Shown: one piece after another, positions 36,233-44,922 of the stretch
Layout of the letters: each line of letters starts with the position of its first letter
Position numbering within the stretch: position 1 is the first letter of the stretch
NCBI GenBank assembly: GCA_965224735.1
Contig: OZ245059.1
Coordinates: forward strand, 1,984,001 to 2,048,000
From: Robiginitomaculum_A sp036478535
GTDB taxonomy: Bacteria; Pseudomonadota; Alphaproteobacteria; Caulobacterales; Maricaulaceae
Length of the DNA stretch: 64,000 nt
Direction of reading: 5' to 3'
Translations under genes and position numbers: made by a program
The notes under the pieces: generated by a model
What the model saw: only the letters and a program-made list of their open reading frames with translations
Told to the model about the DNA's origin: nothing
Database searches by the model: none

Positions 36233-39042
36233 TGCCTGTGTACACAGGCACTAGATAAAATATTGTTAAACACTTCTAAAACTTGCTTTCTGTAGCCAAA
36301 GTACAAGACCTCTAAGTCAGAAAAGTACGCAGGGTTTTCGACGTTGATTTTTAAGCTTTGTGCTAATGTACGCTTAGCGGTATCGGATGCATTTTTAGGT
36401 GCAAACATATCTTTTGTAGTGATTGCAAACATTTGAGATGCCACGGTGTAGAACTCAAGTGCAGATTGCAATGTACGGCAGTATTTCCTATCCAACCATC
36501 CTTCCTCTTGAGCAAGGCTTAGCATAGCTACACTTGCACTGGGTATTCGGTTGGGCTTATATTTAAGCATAAGATATTGCGCTATAAACTCTATGTCTTG
36601 TAGACCTCCAGGCACCCGCTTTATTTGCCACTCATGCGTAGCTGGTTTTTGTGTATTCAAACGCGAATGCATTTCTAAAATATCAATTTCTAGTTTCCCA
36701 TTATAAGATTTACTGAGAAGTTGTTGGTCAATAAGAGTATCTATTTTTTGAGAAAATTGCGGCGAAGAGGTTGCAATTATACGCGCACGGGTAAGGGCCA
36801 TAAATTCCCATGTCCAAGCCTCTCCATTATAGTATGTATTAAAAGCGTTTAACGAGACTGCCAAAGGACCAGAGCGCCCAGAGGGCCGCAATGCCATATC
36901 AACGTCATAGAGTTTTCCTTCATGCGTAACACTTGATAAAGCCGTGATTAGCCTTCGCGTTAGTGTATTGTATGGTTCAACATTTTCACCTGCATATGGT
37001 TCGTAAAGCAGCATAATATCAATATCAGAAGTATACCGCATCTCACAGCCACCTAATTTTCCAAGGCCAATGACAGCATAATTACCCTGTATTTTCCCAA
37101 ACCTCTTTTCAATTTCTCGTGCGCAAATAGGCAAAAGTGCATCAATAGCCCCTTGTGCAATACCTGAGAATACCTGCCCTGCACCCTCTATATCTTGCAT
37201 GTTCAATAAAGTTGCAACTAAGCTAAGCTGGTCTTCATGAACGTTACGGCGCATGGTATTTAACGCATCTTCATAATCCATTTCAGCAGTGAATAATTGT
37301 GCATATTTAGGAGTATCGCAATCGTGTCCAACCGACAGAAAATCTGGTTCCACCATCGGATCAATTAAGCTTGGGCTGTGCGCAAGGGTCACCGTAAGAG
37401 GCGGCGCAAGCGTTATCATTTTTATCAACGTTTGGAGCGCTTGCGGCTTGTTCACGAATAATGAGAATAGAGTAACACCAGCCGTAAGCCTCGTAATAAA
37501 TTTAGCGAAGTTGAAAAAAGCTGCATCTGGAACACCTGTATTCCCGCACATTTCTATAATGCGCGGCGCTAGCCTTGTTAAAAGTTCGCGTGCGCGCTCA
37601 CTACGCGTTGCACGAATACGGCCGCCAAGCCATTCGGCTATAAGACTCCAAACTTCCTCCCCTCTCTTAAATCCATAAGCTTCAAGAGTTTGTAAGCTCA
37701 AGGCTTCTGGCGAAACACCTGTAAACATCAGGGGACCCTTTGCGGTCGATAAGTCTTCTTCTTCCGAAAAAAGAGCCTCATAAATCTCGTGTACAGATTT
37801 CAACACATCTTGAATATTCTGCTCTAGCTCATGGGTATTTTTTGCACCGCAAAGTTTGGCTAACTTTTCGCGTTTTTCAATATCCTTGGGCCATATATGG
37901 GTTTGCTCGTCTGCAAACATTTGAATGCGGTGCTCCAAATCACGTAAATACCCATAGGCTTGGTTATATTTTTTTACGCTTACATGGTCGATATATTGCC
38001 CATTTGCCAATGCTCCAAGCGCATCAACAGTGCGCGGCGTACGCAGTGTTTTATTACGGCCGCCAAGAATGAGTTGTTGGATAGATGTAAACAATTCTAT
38101 TTCGCGTATACCGCCAATGCCTAGTTTTACATCATGCCCTGGAGCCAGAAAATCTGTATCCTTAGTGCGAAATTGGCTTTGCCGCTTGATTGAATGAATG
38201 TCGGCCACAGCAGAAAAATCTAAACTAGAGCGCCATACAAACGGCGTCAAAACATTTTTTATAAACATATCTGCGGCACGTTTATCGCCACCACAATACC
38301 TCGCCTTAATCATGGCCGATCGTTCCCAATTTTGCCCAAGGCTTTCATAATAACGTTCTGCGGTTAAGGTTGACACAGCGACAGAGTTTGCCCGTGGGTC
38401 AGGGCGCAAACGCAAATCGGTGCGGAAAATATAACCATGCTGCGTCACCTCATCAAAACCGCGCATAAGCATGCGTACAAATTTTACTAATGTGCGCTCA
38501 GCCCGCTCTGGGTTTGGCAGTTTTATAAGATCAGGGTCATAAAATACAATCAGATCTATATCGCTCGAATAGTTAAGTTCGCGCCCGCCATATTTACCCA
38601 GTGCCAACACGAAAAGCCCGCTAACGGAGCCATAATCTCCTGCATCAAATTGCATTTCCTGAGCTGTTGCTTCAATTAAAAGCTCCATAGCTCTATCGGA
38701 AAAATCACTCAAATAGCGTGTCACCTTTTTCCAATCCCATAGCCCCGCTAGGTCACAAAGGGCGATGAGTAAATGCAGTTTTTGTTTCGCACAGCGCAAT
38801 TTACTACGCAAAATTTTCAACGGATATGGCTTAAGTTCATCCATTATTATTTCTAAAATATTTTCGGGTGGCACTTTAGAAATGTCATCAATAATATCAG
38901 GCCAGCGAACACAAAGACTATCAAGATAAGGCGCATTATGCCGTACTGTTTCAATAAACTCGTTTAGAGTGTGTGCATTTATTATCAGGCTTGTTTTTGC
39001 TTTACCAAACCGTGTCTCAAAAAGGTCGTATTTGTTTTCCAT
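36229..39042 (-). CDS. glnE: Glutamine synthetase adenylyltransferase/deadenylylase
   Basis: A 937-residue GlnE with two nucleotidyltransferase domains. The N-terminal adenylyl-removing domain has GGRELNYSSDIDLIVFYD and the C-terminal adenylylating domain has GGCEMRYTSDIDIMLLYE; both keep the G..SD-x-D metal motif. KRVPGGLQDIEFIAQYL and GIGGIREIELFTSIQQL are conserved helical segments. Through PII, GlnD at 24252 controls it. It follows the histidine kinase start with no gap (39042 shared) in a degP-RR-HK-glnE run. Confidence 0.97.
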   Translation of the reverse strand: MENKYDLFETRFGKAKTSLIINAHTLNEFIETVRHNAPYLDSLCVRWPDIIDDISKVPPENILEIIMDELKPYPLKILRSKLRCAKQKLHLLIALCDLAGLWDWKKVTRYLSDFSDRAMELLIEATAQEMQFDAGDYGSVSGLFVLALGKYGGRELNYSSDIDLIVFYDPDLIKLPNPERAERTLVKFVRMLMRGFDEVTQHGYIFRTDLRLRPDPRANSVAVSTLTAERYYESLGQNWERSAMIKARYCGGDKRAADMFIKNVLTPFVWRSSLDFSAVADIHSIKRQSQFRTKDTDFLAPGHDVKLGIGGIREIELFTSIQQLILGGRNKTLRTPRTVDALGALANGQYIDHVSVKKYNQAYGYLRDLEHRIQMFADEQTHIWPKDIEKREKLAKLCGAKNTHELEQNIQDVLKSVHEIYEALFSEEEDLSTAKGPLMFTGVSPEALSLQTLEAYGFKRGEEVWSLIAEWLGGRIRATRSERARELLTRLAPRIIEMCGNTGVPDAAFFNFAKFITRLTAGVTLFSLFVNKPQALQTLIKMITLAPPLTVTLAHSPSLIDPMVEPDFLSVGHDCDTPKYAQLFTAEMDYEDALNTMRRNVHEDQLSLVATLLNMQDIEGAGQVFSGIAQGAIDALLPICAREIEKRFGKIQGNYAVIGLGKLGGCEMRYTSDIDIMLLYEPYAGENVEPYNTLTRRLITALSSVTHEGKLYDVDMALRPSGRSGPLAVSLNAFNTYYNGEAWTWEFMALTRARIIATSSPQFSQKIDTLIDQQLLSKSYNGKLEIDILEMHSRLNTQKPATHEWQIKRVPGGLQDIEFIAQYLMLKYKPNRIPSASVAMLSLAQEEGWLDRKYCRTLQSALEFYTVASQMFAITTKDMFAPKNASDTAKRTLAQSLKINVENPAYFSDLEVLYFGYRKQVLEVFNNILSSACVHRH
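36230..36253. terminator. Perfect 24-bp palindrome at the convergent pleC-like/glnE stops
   Basis: The 12-bp half-site TAGTGCCTGTGT is repeated inverted without a spacer. It contains the TAG of the kinase gene (36230-36232) and encodes the last residues of GlnE (ACVHRH, stop TAA 36229-36231). A stable hairpin results in both transcripts, but no long T-run follows on either side, so terminator function is inferred. Confidence 0.6.
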
Positions 39043-40454
39043 TATCTACGCTTAAAGCGCGGAAAGTTAATAGCCGCACGCAATCCAGGGTTATCACGAT
39101 CATCCCCACTAGACCCAGCCGTTAACTCAAATTGTGCACGGTGCAAATCAGCAACTGCGTCCACTAATGACAAGCCAAGACCAGAGCCTGGAGCCGTGCG
39201 ACTTTCCTCAAGGCGCACAAAACGCTCTTTTACTCTATTGCGTTGTTCGGGCGGAATACCAGGCCCTGTGTCTGTAACAGATATCTCTGAGCGGCCATTT
39301 CGTAATTTACGCAGGCGCACCGTAATGGCGCTGCCCTTAGGCGTATATTTTATAGCGTTCTCCACCAAATTAGAAACCGCCTGAGATAATAATCCGCGGT
39401 CGCCATATATTTTGTGTTTGCCCTCAATTTTCAAGGAAAATTCAAGCCCTGCATCTTCACACGAGGGTTCATATAATTCGGCTAAATCTTCCAAAATTGG
39501 AGTTGGATCAAGCCCAACAAGCATTTCTCTGCGCTCCCCAGTTTCAAGGCGAGCAATACGAAGCACCGCGTCAAAGGTTTTAAGCAATTCGCCCGCATCA
39601 TCGGAAGCCTGAAATAATGCTTCGCGCGCCGCCTCATCTTTTACATCGCTACCCGCGTTTTCAAGACGTGTGCGAAGCCGCGTAAGCGGAGAGCGTAAGT
39701 CATGCGCAATGCTATCCCCAGCATAGCGCATAGCCATCATCATTTTATCAATATGGTCAAGCATATCGTTTAAATGTTCAGCCAAAACATCAAGCTCGTC
39801 CCCAGTTTCCGTGCGCGAAGCGCGCTTATCAAGTTTACCCGAGCGAATATCCGTTGCGAGTTTATTGAAAGCCCCTATGCGGCGCGCGAACCTGCTTGAG
39901 ACATAAACCCCTGACAATAGACCTAGGGTCATAGCCATAAGCATTGAAACAAACAAAGCCCGCCTGACGCGCTCAGACGTATCCATGATAATCTCAACCT
40001 CTCGGGCGGTAAAAATGAAACCGCCCTCATCACCAATGAAGCGCGTACGCCCCCTTGCCCGAATTTCTTCAGTTACTAACGGTTCACTACTCGCCACAAC
40101 TTTATAGGTAAAGGCAAATGGTTTTCCTTCTACGGGTTCACCACCCTTAAATATAGGTTTGCTTTCAATATTGGAAATATATTGTCCCTTATGGGAGAAA
40201 ATATACAAATGCCCGGGCCGCATACGATTAAGCAAAATTTGAGTTGTGTATTCAACGCCTTTCTCTAGATAAATTTTCTCAATCTCGTCAAGTTCTTGTT
40301 CGAGAAATTTATCAACCTCAACAGTTTCGGCACGCACTGTTGCATAATATATATAACCCAGTACCGTTAGAGACGATAGAACAAAGAGCCCTGCCGCAAT
40401 CATAGAGAGGCGAAATACAGTATTCTTAAACAGGCGTTTTATGGGTGCAAACAT
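39042..40454 (-). CDS. Envelope-sensing two-component histidine kinase
   Basis: A 470-residue kinase: TM1 about 15-35, periplasmic domain, TM2 about 165-185, HAMP, HisKA with GDSIAHDLRSPLTRLRTRLENA (phospho-His in HDLR), and HATPase (NLVENAIKYTPKGSA, VTDTGPGIPPE, GSGLGLSLVDA). Together with the OmpR-type regulator and degP upstream it forms an operon, suggesting a response to envelope stress. It starts 24 bp after the response regulator stop. Confidence 0.92.
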   Translation of the reverse strand: MFAPIKRLFKNTVFRLSMIAAGLFVLSSLTVLGYIYYATVRAETVEVDKFLEQELDEIEKIYLEKGVEYTTQILLNRMRPGHLYIFSHKGQYISNIESKPIFKGGEPVEGKPFAFTYKVVASSEPLVTEEIRARGRTRFIGDEGGFIFTAREVEIIMDTSERVRRALFVSMLMAMTLGLLSGVYVSSRFARRIGAFNKLATDIRSGKLDKRASRTETGDELDVLAEHLNDMLDHIDKMMMAMRYAGDSIAHDLRSPLTRLRTRLENAGSDVKDEAAREALFQASDDAGELLKTFDAVLRIARLETGERREMLVGLDPTPILEDLAELYEPSCEDAGLEFSLKIEGKHKIYGDRGLLSQAVSNLVENAIKYTPKGSAITVRLRKLRNGRSEISVTDTGPGIPPEQRNRVKERFVRLEESRTAPGSGLGLSLVDAVADLHRAQFELTAGSSGDDRDNPGLRAAINFPRFKRR

Positions 40455-40478
40455 AGGCCCCCTTTTGACAAAATCAGC

Positions 40479-41150
40479 CTAAGCCTGCAAGCGATAACCT
40501 GCACCGCGAACGGTGTGAAGCATAGGGGTTTCAAAATTCTTATCAATTTTTGCACGCAAACGTGACACATGCACATCAATAACATTCGTTTGAGGATCAA
40601 AATGGTAATCCCATACCTTTTCCAAAAGCATTGTCCGTGTCACCACCCTACCCGCGTGGCGCATGAGGCACTCAAGCAAGCGAAACTCACGCGGTTGTAG
40701 AAATATTTTCTGATCCCCTCTCTTGACCGTGCGCGCAAGCAAATCCATTTCCATATCACCTGCTTTTAATTTTGTTACGGCTGCTGTTGGGTCAGAACGA
40801 CGCCCAATAGCTTCTACGCGCGCTAATAATTCGGTAAAGGAATATGGTTTTGCTAAGTAATCATCACCGCCAGCACGCAAACCTTCAACCTTTTGGTCCA
40901 CTTCACCAAGAGCTGATAGAATAAGAACAGGCGTAGAATCTCCATCTTCACGCAGTGCGCCGAGAAGAGATAGCCCATCTCGCTTTGGTAACATACGGTC
41001 AAGAATAAGCGCGTCATAATCCGCCACCTTAGCCATTTCAAGGCCAAGCTCACCATCACTTGCTCGGTCAACAACATGGCCTGCTTCCATTAAACCTTTG
41101 CGGACATACTCCGCAGCAACTTCATCATCTTCAACAACAAGTATTCGCAT
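40479..41150 (-). CDS. OmpR/PhoB-family response regulator
   Basis: A 223-residue regulator. Receiver: ILVVEDDEVAAEYVRKGL with phospho-acceptor in DALILDRMLPKRDG and KPYSFTEL; winged-helix output with LQPREFRLLECLMRHAGRVVTR, LLEKVWDYHFDPQTNVIDVHVSRLR and VRGAGYRL. It lies 14 bp after degP and 24 bp before its likely partner kinase. Confidence 0.95.
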   Translation of the reverse strand: MRILVVEDDEVAAEYVRKGLMEAGHVVDRASDGELGLEMAKVADYDALILDRMLPKRDGLSLLGALREDGDSTPVLILSALGEVDQKVEGLRAGGDDYLAKPYSFTELLARVEAIGRRSDPTAAVTKLKAGDMEMDLLARTVKRGDQKIFLQPREFRLLECLMRHAGRVVTRTMLLEKVWDYHFDPQTNVIDVHVSRLRAKIDKNFETPMLHTVRGAGYRLQA

Positions 41151-41164
41151 AATTTTTCCTTTTT

Positions 41165-42607
41165 TTAATTCAAAGAAATTGACGTATAAGTTTCACTTCC
41201 GTTTATAGTACGCACCAACAAAACTAGGCTGCGTTGCCCTGATTTTTGGGCAGTAACAACAATTTGCCTAAATACAGACACGGTAGCGACAGGTTTACTA
41301 TTGGCTTCCAAAATCACCATGCCAGATTTAATGCCCTTACGCGCTGCATTACTCCCAGGAGCAACAGCGTCCACATAAACACCAACTTGGTCAGACCGCA
41401 TACCAATACTGTCTCTAAAGGTCGCACTTAGATCCACAAGGGATAAACCTGTATTGAGGGTAGAGCTTGATGATGGCGGCGGCGTTGCTTTCGTTGTTCC
41501 ATCTACGATCGTGTTGCGGCCAGTCGCAACAGTAAGTGCGTTCTTATCCTGCGGACGGTTACCTATCTGAACCTGAATTTCATGTACTTGTTCCCCGCGT
41601 TCAATTTTGAATCTCGCCATATTCCCAGCCCGTAAGTCACCAATAGCACGCGTTGCATCAACTGCATTACGAACCGTTTTTTCATTCACGCTAAGGATAA
41701 TATCTTCAACCTTAAATCCTGCCAAATCAGCAGGACTACCAACTCCAATAGATTCTACAGTAGCGCCGCCTTTGTATATAACGCCGCGCTTTTGGTATTC
41801 TGCCTCACGCAAACCAACCCCCAAAAAACCACGGTTTATTTCCCCCTCGCGCATAAGTTCTGTCACAATTCTTTCGGCCAAGTCATATGGAATAACGAAT
41901 GCGATGCCCACGCTAGCACCTGTTGGTGAGTAAATTGCAGAGTTAACCCCAACAACACGGCCACTAAAATCAAATAGGGGGCCACCAGAGTTCCCGCGGT
42001 TAACTGTCGCGTCCGTCTGCATATAATCGACATAAGAGCCTGAATCAACACGTTCACGCCCGACCGCAGAAATGATGCCAATACTAGAAGACTGCCCAAT
42101 GCCAAATGGATTACCAATAGCGAGCACCCAATCTCCAATACGGACTTTTTTACCCTGACGGAAAACCACATGGTCAAAGGTTCTATTCGATTGGATTTGG
42201 ATCACAGCTAAATCCGTTTCGCGGTCAGTACCGATAAGTTTTGCGACAAATACCTCGCCATTGGCAAAATCTACAGTTATTTTATCACCGCCTTTAATAA
42301 CATGATAATTTGTTACAATCATCCCATCATCAGTAACAATAAACCCAGAGCCCTGCCCTTCGGTTTCGTCTTGGTCGGGATGCCCTGCTGCCGCCCCGCC
42401 CGTAACAACCTTTATATTGACCACTGCAGGCGCAACATGCTCAATCAGATTTGCTAAAGACTTAGGCAAACCTTGCTGCAGGCCTTCTTCGCCTGGCATA
42501 CCAAGAGGCTTAGCCTGTACGTTTACAGGTGCTAGTAATAGACCAGAAACAACGGCACAGCCAAAAGCCATTTTTAAATTCTCAAAGGGGAGGCGCAGAA
42601 TATTCAT
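41165..42607 (-). CDS. degP: Periplasmic serine protease of the Do/HtrA family
   Basis: 480 residues when started at ATG 42607, chosen for the AAGGA upstream and because MNILRLPFENLK begins a signal peptide ending VQAKP. The longer in-frame start has no signal character. Catalytic triad: TNYHVIKGG (His), DRETDLAVI (Asp), RGNSGGPLFD (Ser), followed by two PDZ domains (RGFLGVGLREAEY..VESIGVGSPADLAGF; second VDAVAPGSNAARKG). A chaperone/protease for misfolded envelope proteins; the RR-HK pair downstream may regulate it. Confidence 0.95.
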   Translation of the reverse strand: MNILRLPFENLKMAFGCAVVSGLLLAPVNVQAKPLGMPGEEGLQQGLPKSLANLIEHVAPAVVNIKVVTGGAAAGHPDQDETEGQGSGFIVTDDGMIVTNYHVIKGGDKITVDFANGEVFVAKLIGTDRETDLAVIQIQSNRTFDHVVFRQGKKVRIGDWVLAIGNPFGIGQSSSIGIISAVGRERVDSGSYVDYMQTDATVNRGNSGGPLFDFSGRVVGVNSAIYSPTGASVGIAFVIPYDLAERIVTELMREGEINRGFLGVGLREAEYQKRGVIYKGGATVESIGVGSPADLAGFKVEDIILSVNEKTVRNAVDATRAIGDLRAGNMARFKIERGEQVHEIQVQIGNRPQDKNALTVATGRNTIVDGTTKATPPPSSSSTLNTGLSLVDLSATFRDSIGMRSDQVGVYVDAVAPGSNAARKGIKSGMVILEANSKPVATVSVFRQIVVTAQKSGQRSLVLLVRTINGSETYTSISLN

Positions 42608-42719
42608 TGCAATTGCGTTCCTTTCTTGTGTTATATGCTCTGTCGCACATAACCTAATTGTTACCAAAACATGACAAAATTTTCATGTTGAAAGCTAGAA
42701 AGGGAGCGGTATTTTAATC

Positions 42720-42914
42720 TCACTCAAACACCAAAAAGAGGTTGTTTCGTGACATCCCGACAGCTTGAGAGAGTTTTAAGCCCCTATCTGCAAATATATG
42801 CTTAACAAGCGCTAAATTTCGCACGCCCCAATACGAATTTCTTTGCTTGAGAGATTGGCCAAAGGCTAGATTAGAGGCAGCGTTATCCGTAATCTCTAAA
42901 CAACTGCCTGAGTT
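42720..42914 (-). pseudogene. DUF938-type SAM methyltransferase, C-terminal remnant
   Basis: A 64-residue open minus-strand segment reads EITDNAASNLAFGQSLKQRN, SYWGVRNLALVKHIFADRGL and ends VGMSRNNLFLVFE before TGA at 42720-42722, matching the end of DUF938 proteins (SNxAFDxSLRxRxxxWGxRD, VMPANNLxLVF). A stop lies directly upstream and the IS481-type element begins about 50 bp further, so the N-terminal part is lost. Confidence 0.65.
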
Positions 42915-42963
42915 TTAAGGGATAAGTCATATTTAAAACTACGATGAAATATAATCAAAGTAT

Positions 42964-44152
42964 TGTATAGGTTCATGTGTTTTGAGACTCATTCACCTTT
43001 TTGGGTATTTTGGATATAGGCCATTGGTGTTAGCCCTGCAAGGGCGTGATGTGGTCTGTATGTGTTGTATTTTTCAACCGCCTTTCGGAGTTCAAATCTC
43101 ATGGCTCCGATGCTGTCGGCCAGGAGGTCTCGGCGGTAATAGAACTCTTCTTTAAATGTTCGGTTTCCACGCTCTACGCCGCCGTTATAGGTTGGCCTGC
43201 TGGGCGGCAAGACGATGAGTGGAATGTTTACATCTTCACAGGCCTGTTCAAATTCTGCCATGAATTCGGAGCCGCCGTCCACCTGTATGGATTTTATGGT
43301 GAACGGTGTTTTGTCGATAAATTCCCCCAAGAACCGCTTGGCAGAAGACGCTTTGGCGTGTGAGTACACTTGAGCATGAATGAATTTTGATTTTCTTTCC
43401 CAGGCTTGGAAGTGCTTCACGGTGATACCGTTTTTGCTCACCCTCATGTGGTCGATCTGCACCCGTTCGCCCATTTTCATGAGCTTGTAGGCCTTGTAGA
43501 CCCAGCGTTTGGCATGGGATTTTCTGAAGTTTCTGTTTCTTTTTGCTCTTGGAGCAGAGCGTGATTTTGTGATGATGCCTTTAGTGAACAAAGTTTTTAA
43601 TATGTGTCCAACTGTGCTGGCAACTGTGCTGGCGCTTATAGTTTGGCCGTGGTCACGGCGCAGGACAACGGCAATCTTGTCCTTACCCCATCTTGTCTTT
43701 ACCCCATGTCTGATTTTCTCTGCGTATACGCAAGACAAGCTGCTTCTCGGCTTCGCCCCATTTGGGTTTGTTGAGGCTATGGGGCCGCTTTGACAGCGGT
43801 GTAATTCCGTGTGCAAGCCTATCCAAAACCTTTTTGTAACGATAATATGTCGGCCGCGATATACCGACAAACTCAGCACATTTACGCTCACTGACACCCT
43901 CGAATTTTAGGCTTTGCCGCATGAGCAGTACTGCCGTACCGCGTCTTCGTGCTTGCGCCTGTAGACATCCAGACATTCTTGGGTACGCGCCCAAGCGTAC
44001 AGTTTATAGATATTCGGGCTATAGATATTCGGGTGTAGATATTTGATCTGCATAGCTGTTTCCTCCAGTTTGGTTCGTAACAAACCCAACATGGCGAAAG
44101 CAACTTAAATAAAGTAAACCTAAAAAGTCTCACATCTATATGAACTTATACA
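42964..44152 (-). mobile_element. IS481-type element with mutated transposase
   Basis: About 1.19 kb, ends TGTATAGGTTCATGTG (left) and TGTATAAGTTCATATAG (right, complement). The transposase is frameshifted. The element contains three short tandem duplications: 12 bp (43609-43632), 16 bp with one mismatch (43675-43706) and 15 bp (44005-44034). A solo end lies at 33363-33411. Confidence 0.82.
42989..44053 (-). pseudogene. IS481-type DDE transposase, frameshifted
   Basis: The N-terminal helix-turn-helix part (MQIKYLHPNIY... GVSERKCAEFVGISRPTYYRY) and the integrase core (QIDHMRVSKNG, QVDGGSEFMAEFE, NGGVERGNRTFKEEFYY) are recognisable, with DDE residues present. Two frame breaks separate them: one near 43920 and one caused by a 16-bp tandem duplication around 43675-43706 that repeats WGKDK. 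Two other duplications are in frame (NIYSP and STVA repeated). The protein cannot be made as one chain. Confidence 0.85.
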
Positions 44153-44184
44153 ATTGCGCTTAAAAAGATGACAAAATGGTCAAT

Positions 44185-44907
44185 TTAATAGTTTTCAGGT
44201 TTGGGAGACCCTAATATAAAACCTTGAAGGGCATCAAAACCCATTTTTTTTGCGAAATTCAATAATTTTTGTGTTTCTATGCCTTCGGCAATAAATTGAA
44301 CATTTAAGGGTGCCCGTAAACTGAGCACGGCTGTGAGGACAGCCCGCTCTTGGGTATTTTGCAGAGCGCCTACGATAAAGTCTCCATCTATTTTGAGCCA
44401 ATTAGCGGGCAGAAGACGTAAATACCGAAGGCTGGCCGCACCTGCACCGACGTCATCTAGACAAAGTTTATGCCCGCGTTTTCGCAAAATATTGAAAAAA
44501 TGTAGGGCTGTGCCTAAATCTTTTAGATCCCATGTTTCTGTTAATTCAAAAATTAATTTCTCAGGATTTGCTTTAAAGTGAGAGAGAGAAGCGAAGAATG
44601 CCCGCTCAAATGCAGGGGCGGAAAAAGATGCACCTGATATATTTACTGCGATTGGTGTTTTATTTGGTTCAATGTTTAAAACCGTAATCGCTTGTTTAAG
44701 CATGGAAAGGTCAAGTTCAGAGATGGCTCCTGAAAGTTCAGCTGGGCGTAATATGTGCTCAATCCGAGTTTTGCTGTCAAATCGAACCAGCCATTCATGA
44801 TGTAATACCGTATTCGTTTTTGCACATACAATTGGCTGCGCCAGAATACTATGGCGGTCATTTGATATATGGGCGCGAAACCCTTTTTCGGTATGTAAAT
44901 CAGGCAT
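44185..44907 (-). CDS. EAL-domain protein (c-di-GMP phosphodiesterase-like)
   Basis: A 240-residue stand-alone EAL domain. The EALLRW box is changed to HEWLVRF, but the other catalytic positions are kept: AVNISG (Asn), FELTET (Glu), LDDVGAGAA (Asp-Asp, usually DDFG), LKIDG (Lys), AEGIET (Glu) and LQGF (Gln). Activity cannot be judged from this alone; it may be a weak enzyme or a c-di-GMP receptor. It lies 16 bp after pepN on the same strand. Confidence 0.85.
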   Translation of the reverse strand: MPDLHTEKGFRAHISNDRHSILAQPIVCAKTNTVLHHEWLVRFDSKTRIEHILRPAELSGAISELDLSMLKQAITVLNIEPNKTPIAVNISGASFSAPAFERAFFASLSHFKANPEKLIFELTETWDLKDLGTALHFFNILRKRGHKLCLDDVGAGAASLRYLRLLPANWLKIDGDFIVGALQNTQERAVLTAVLSLRAPLNVQFIAEGIETQKLLNFAKKMGFDALQGFILGSPKPENY

Positions 44908-44922
44908 AGGAGCCTCACTAAC

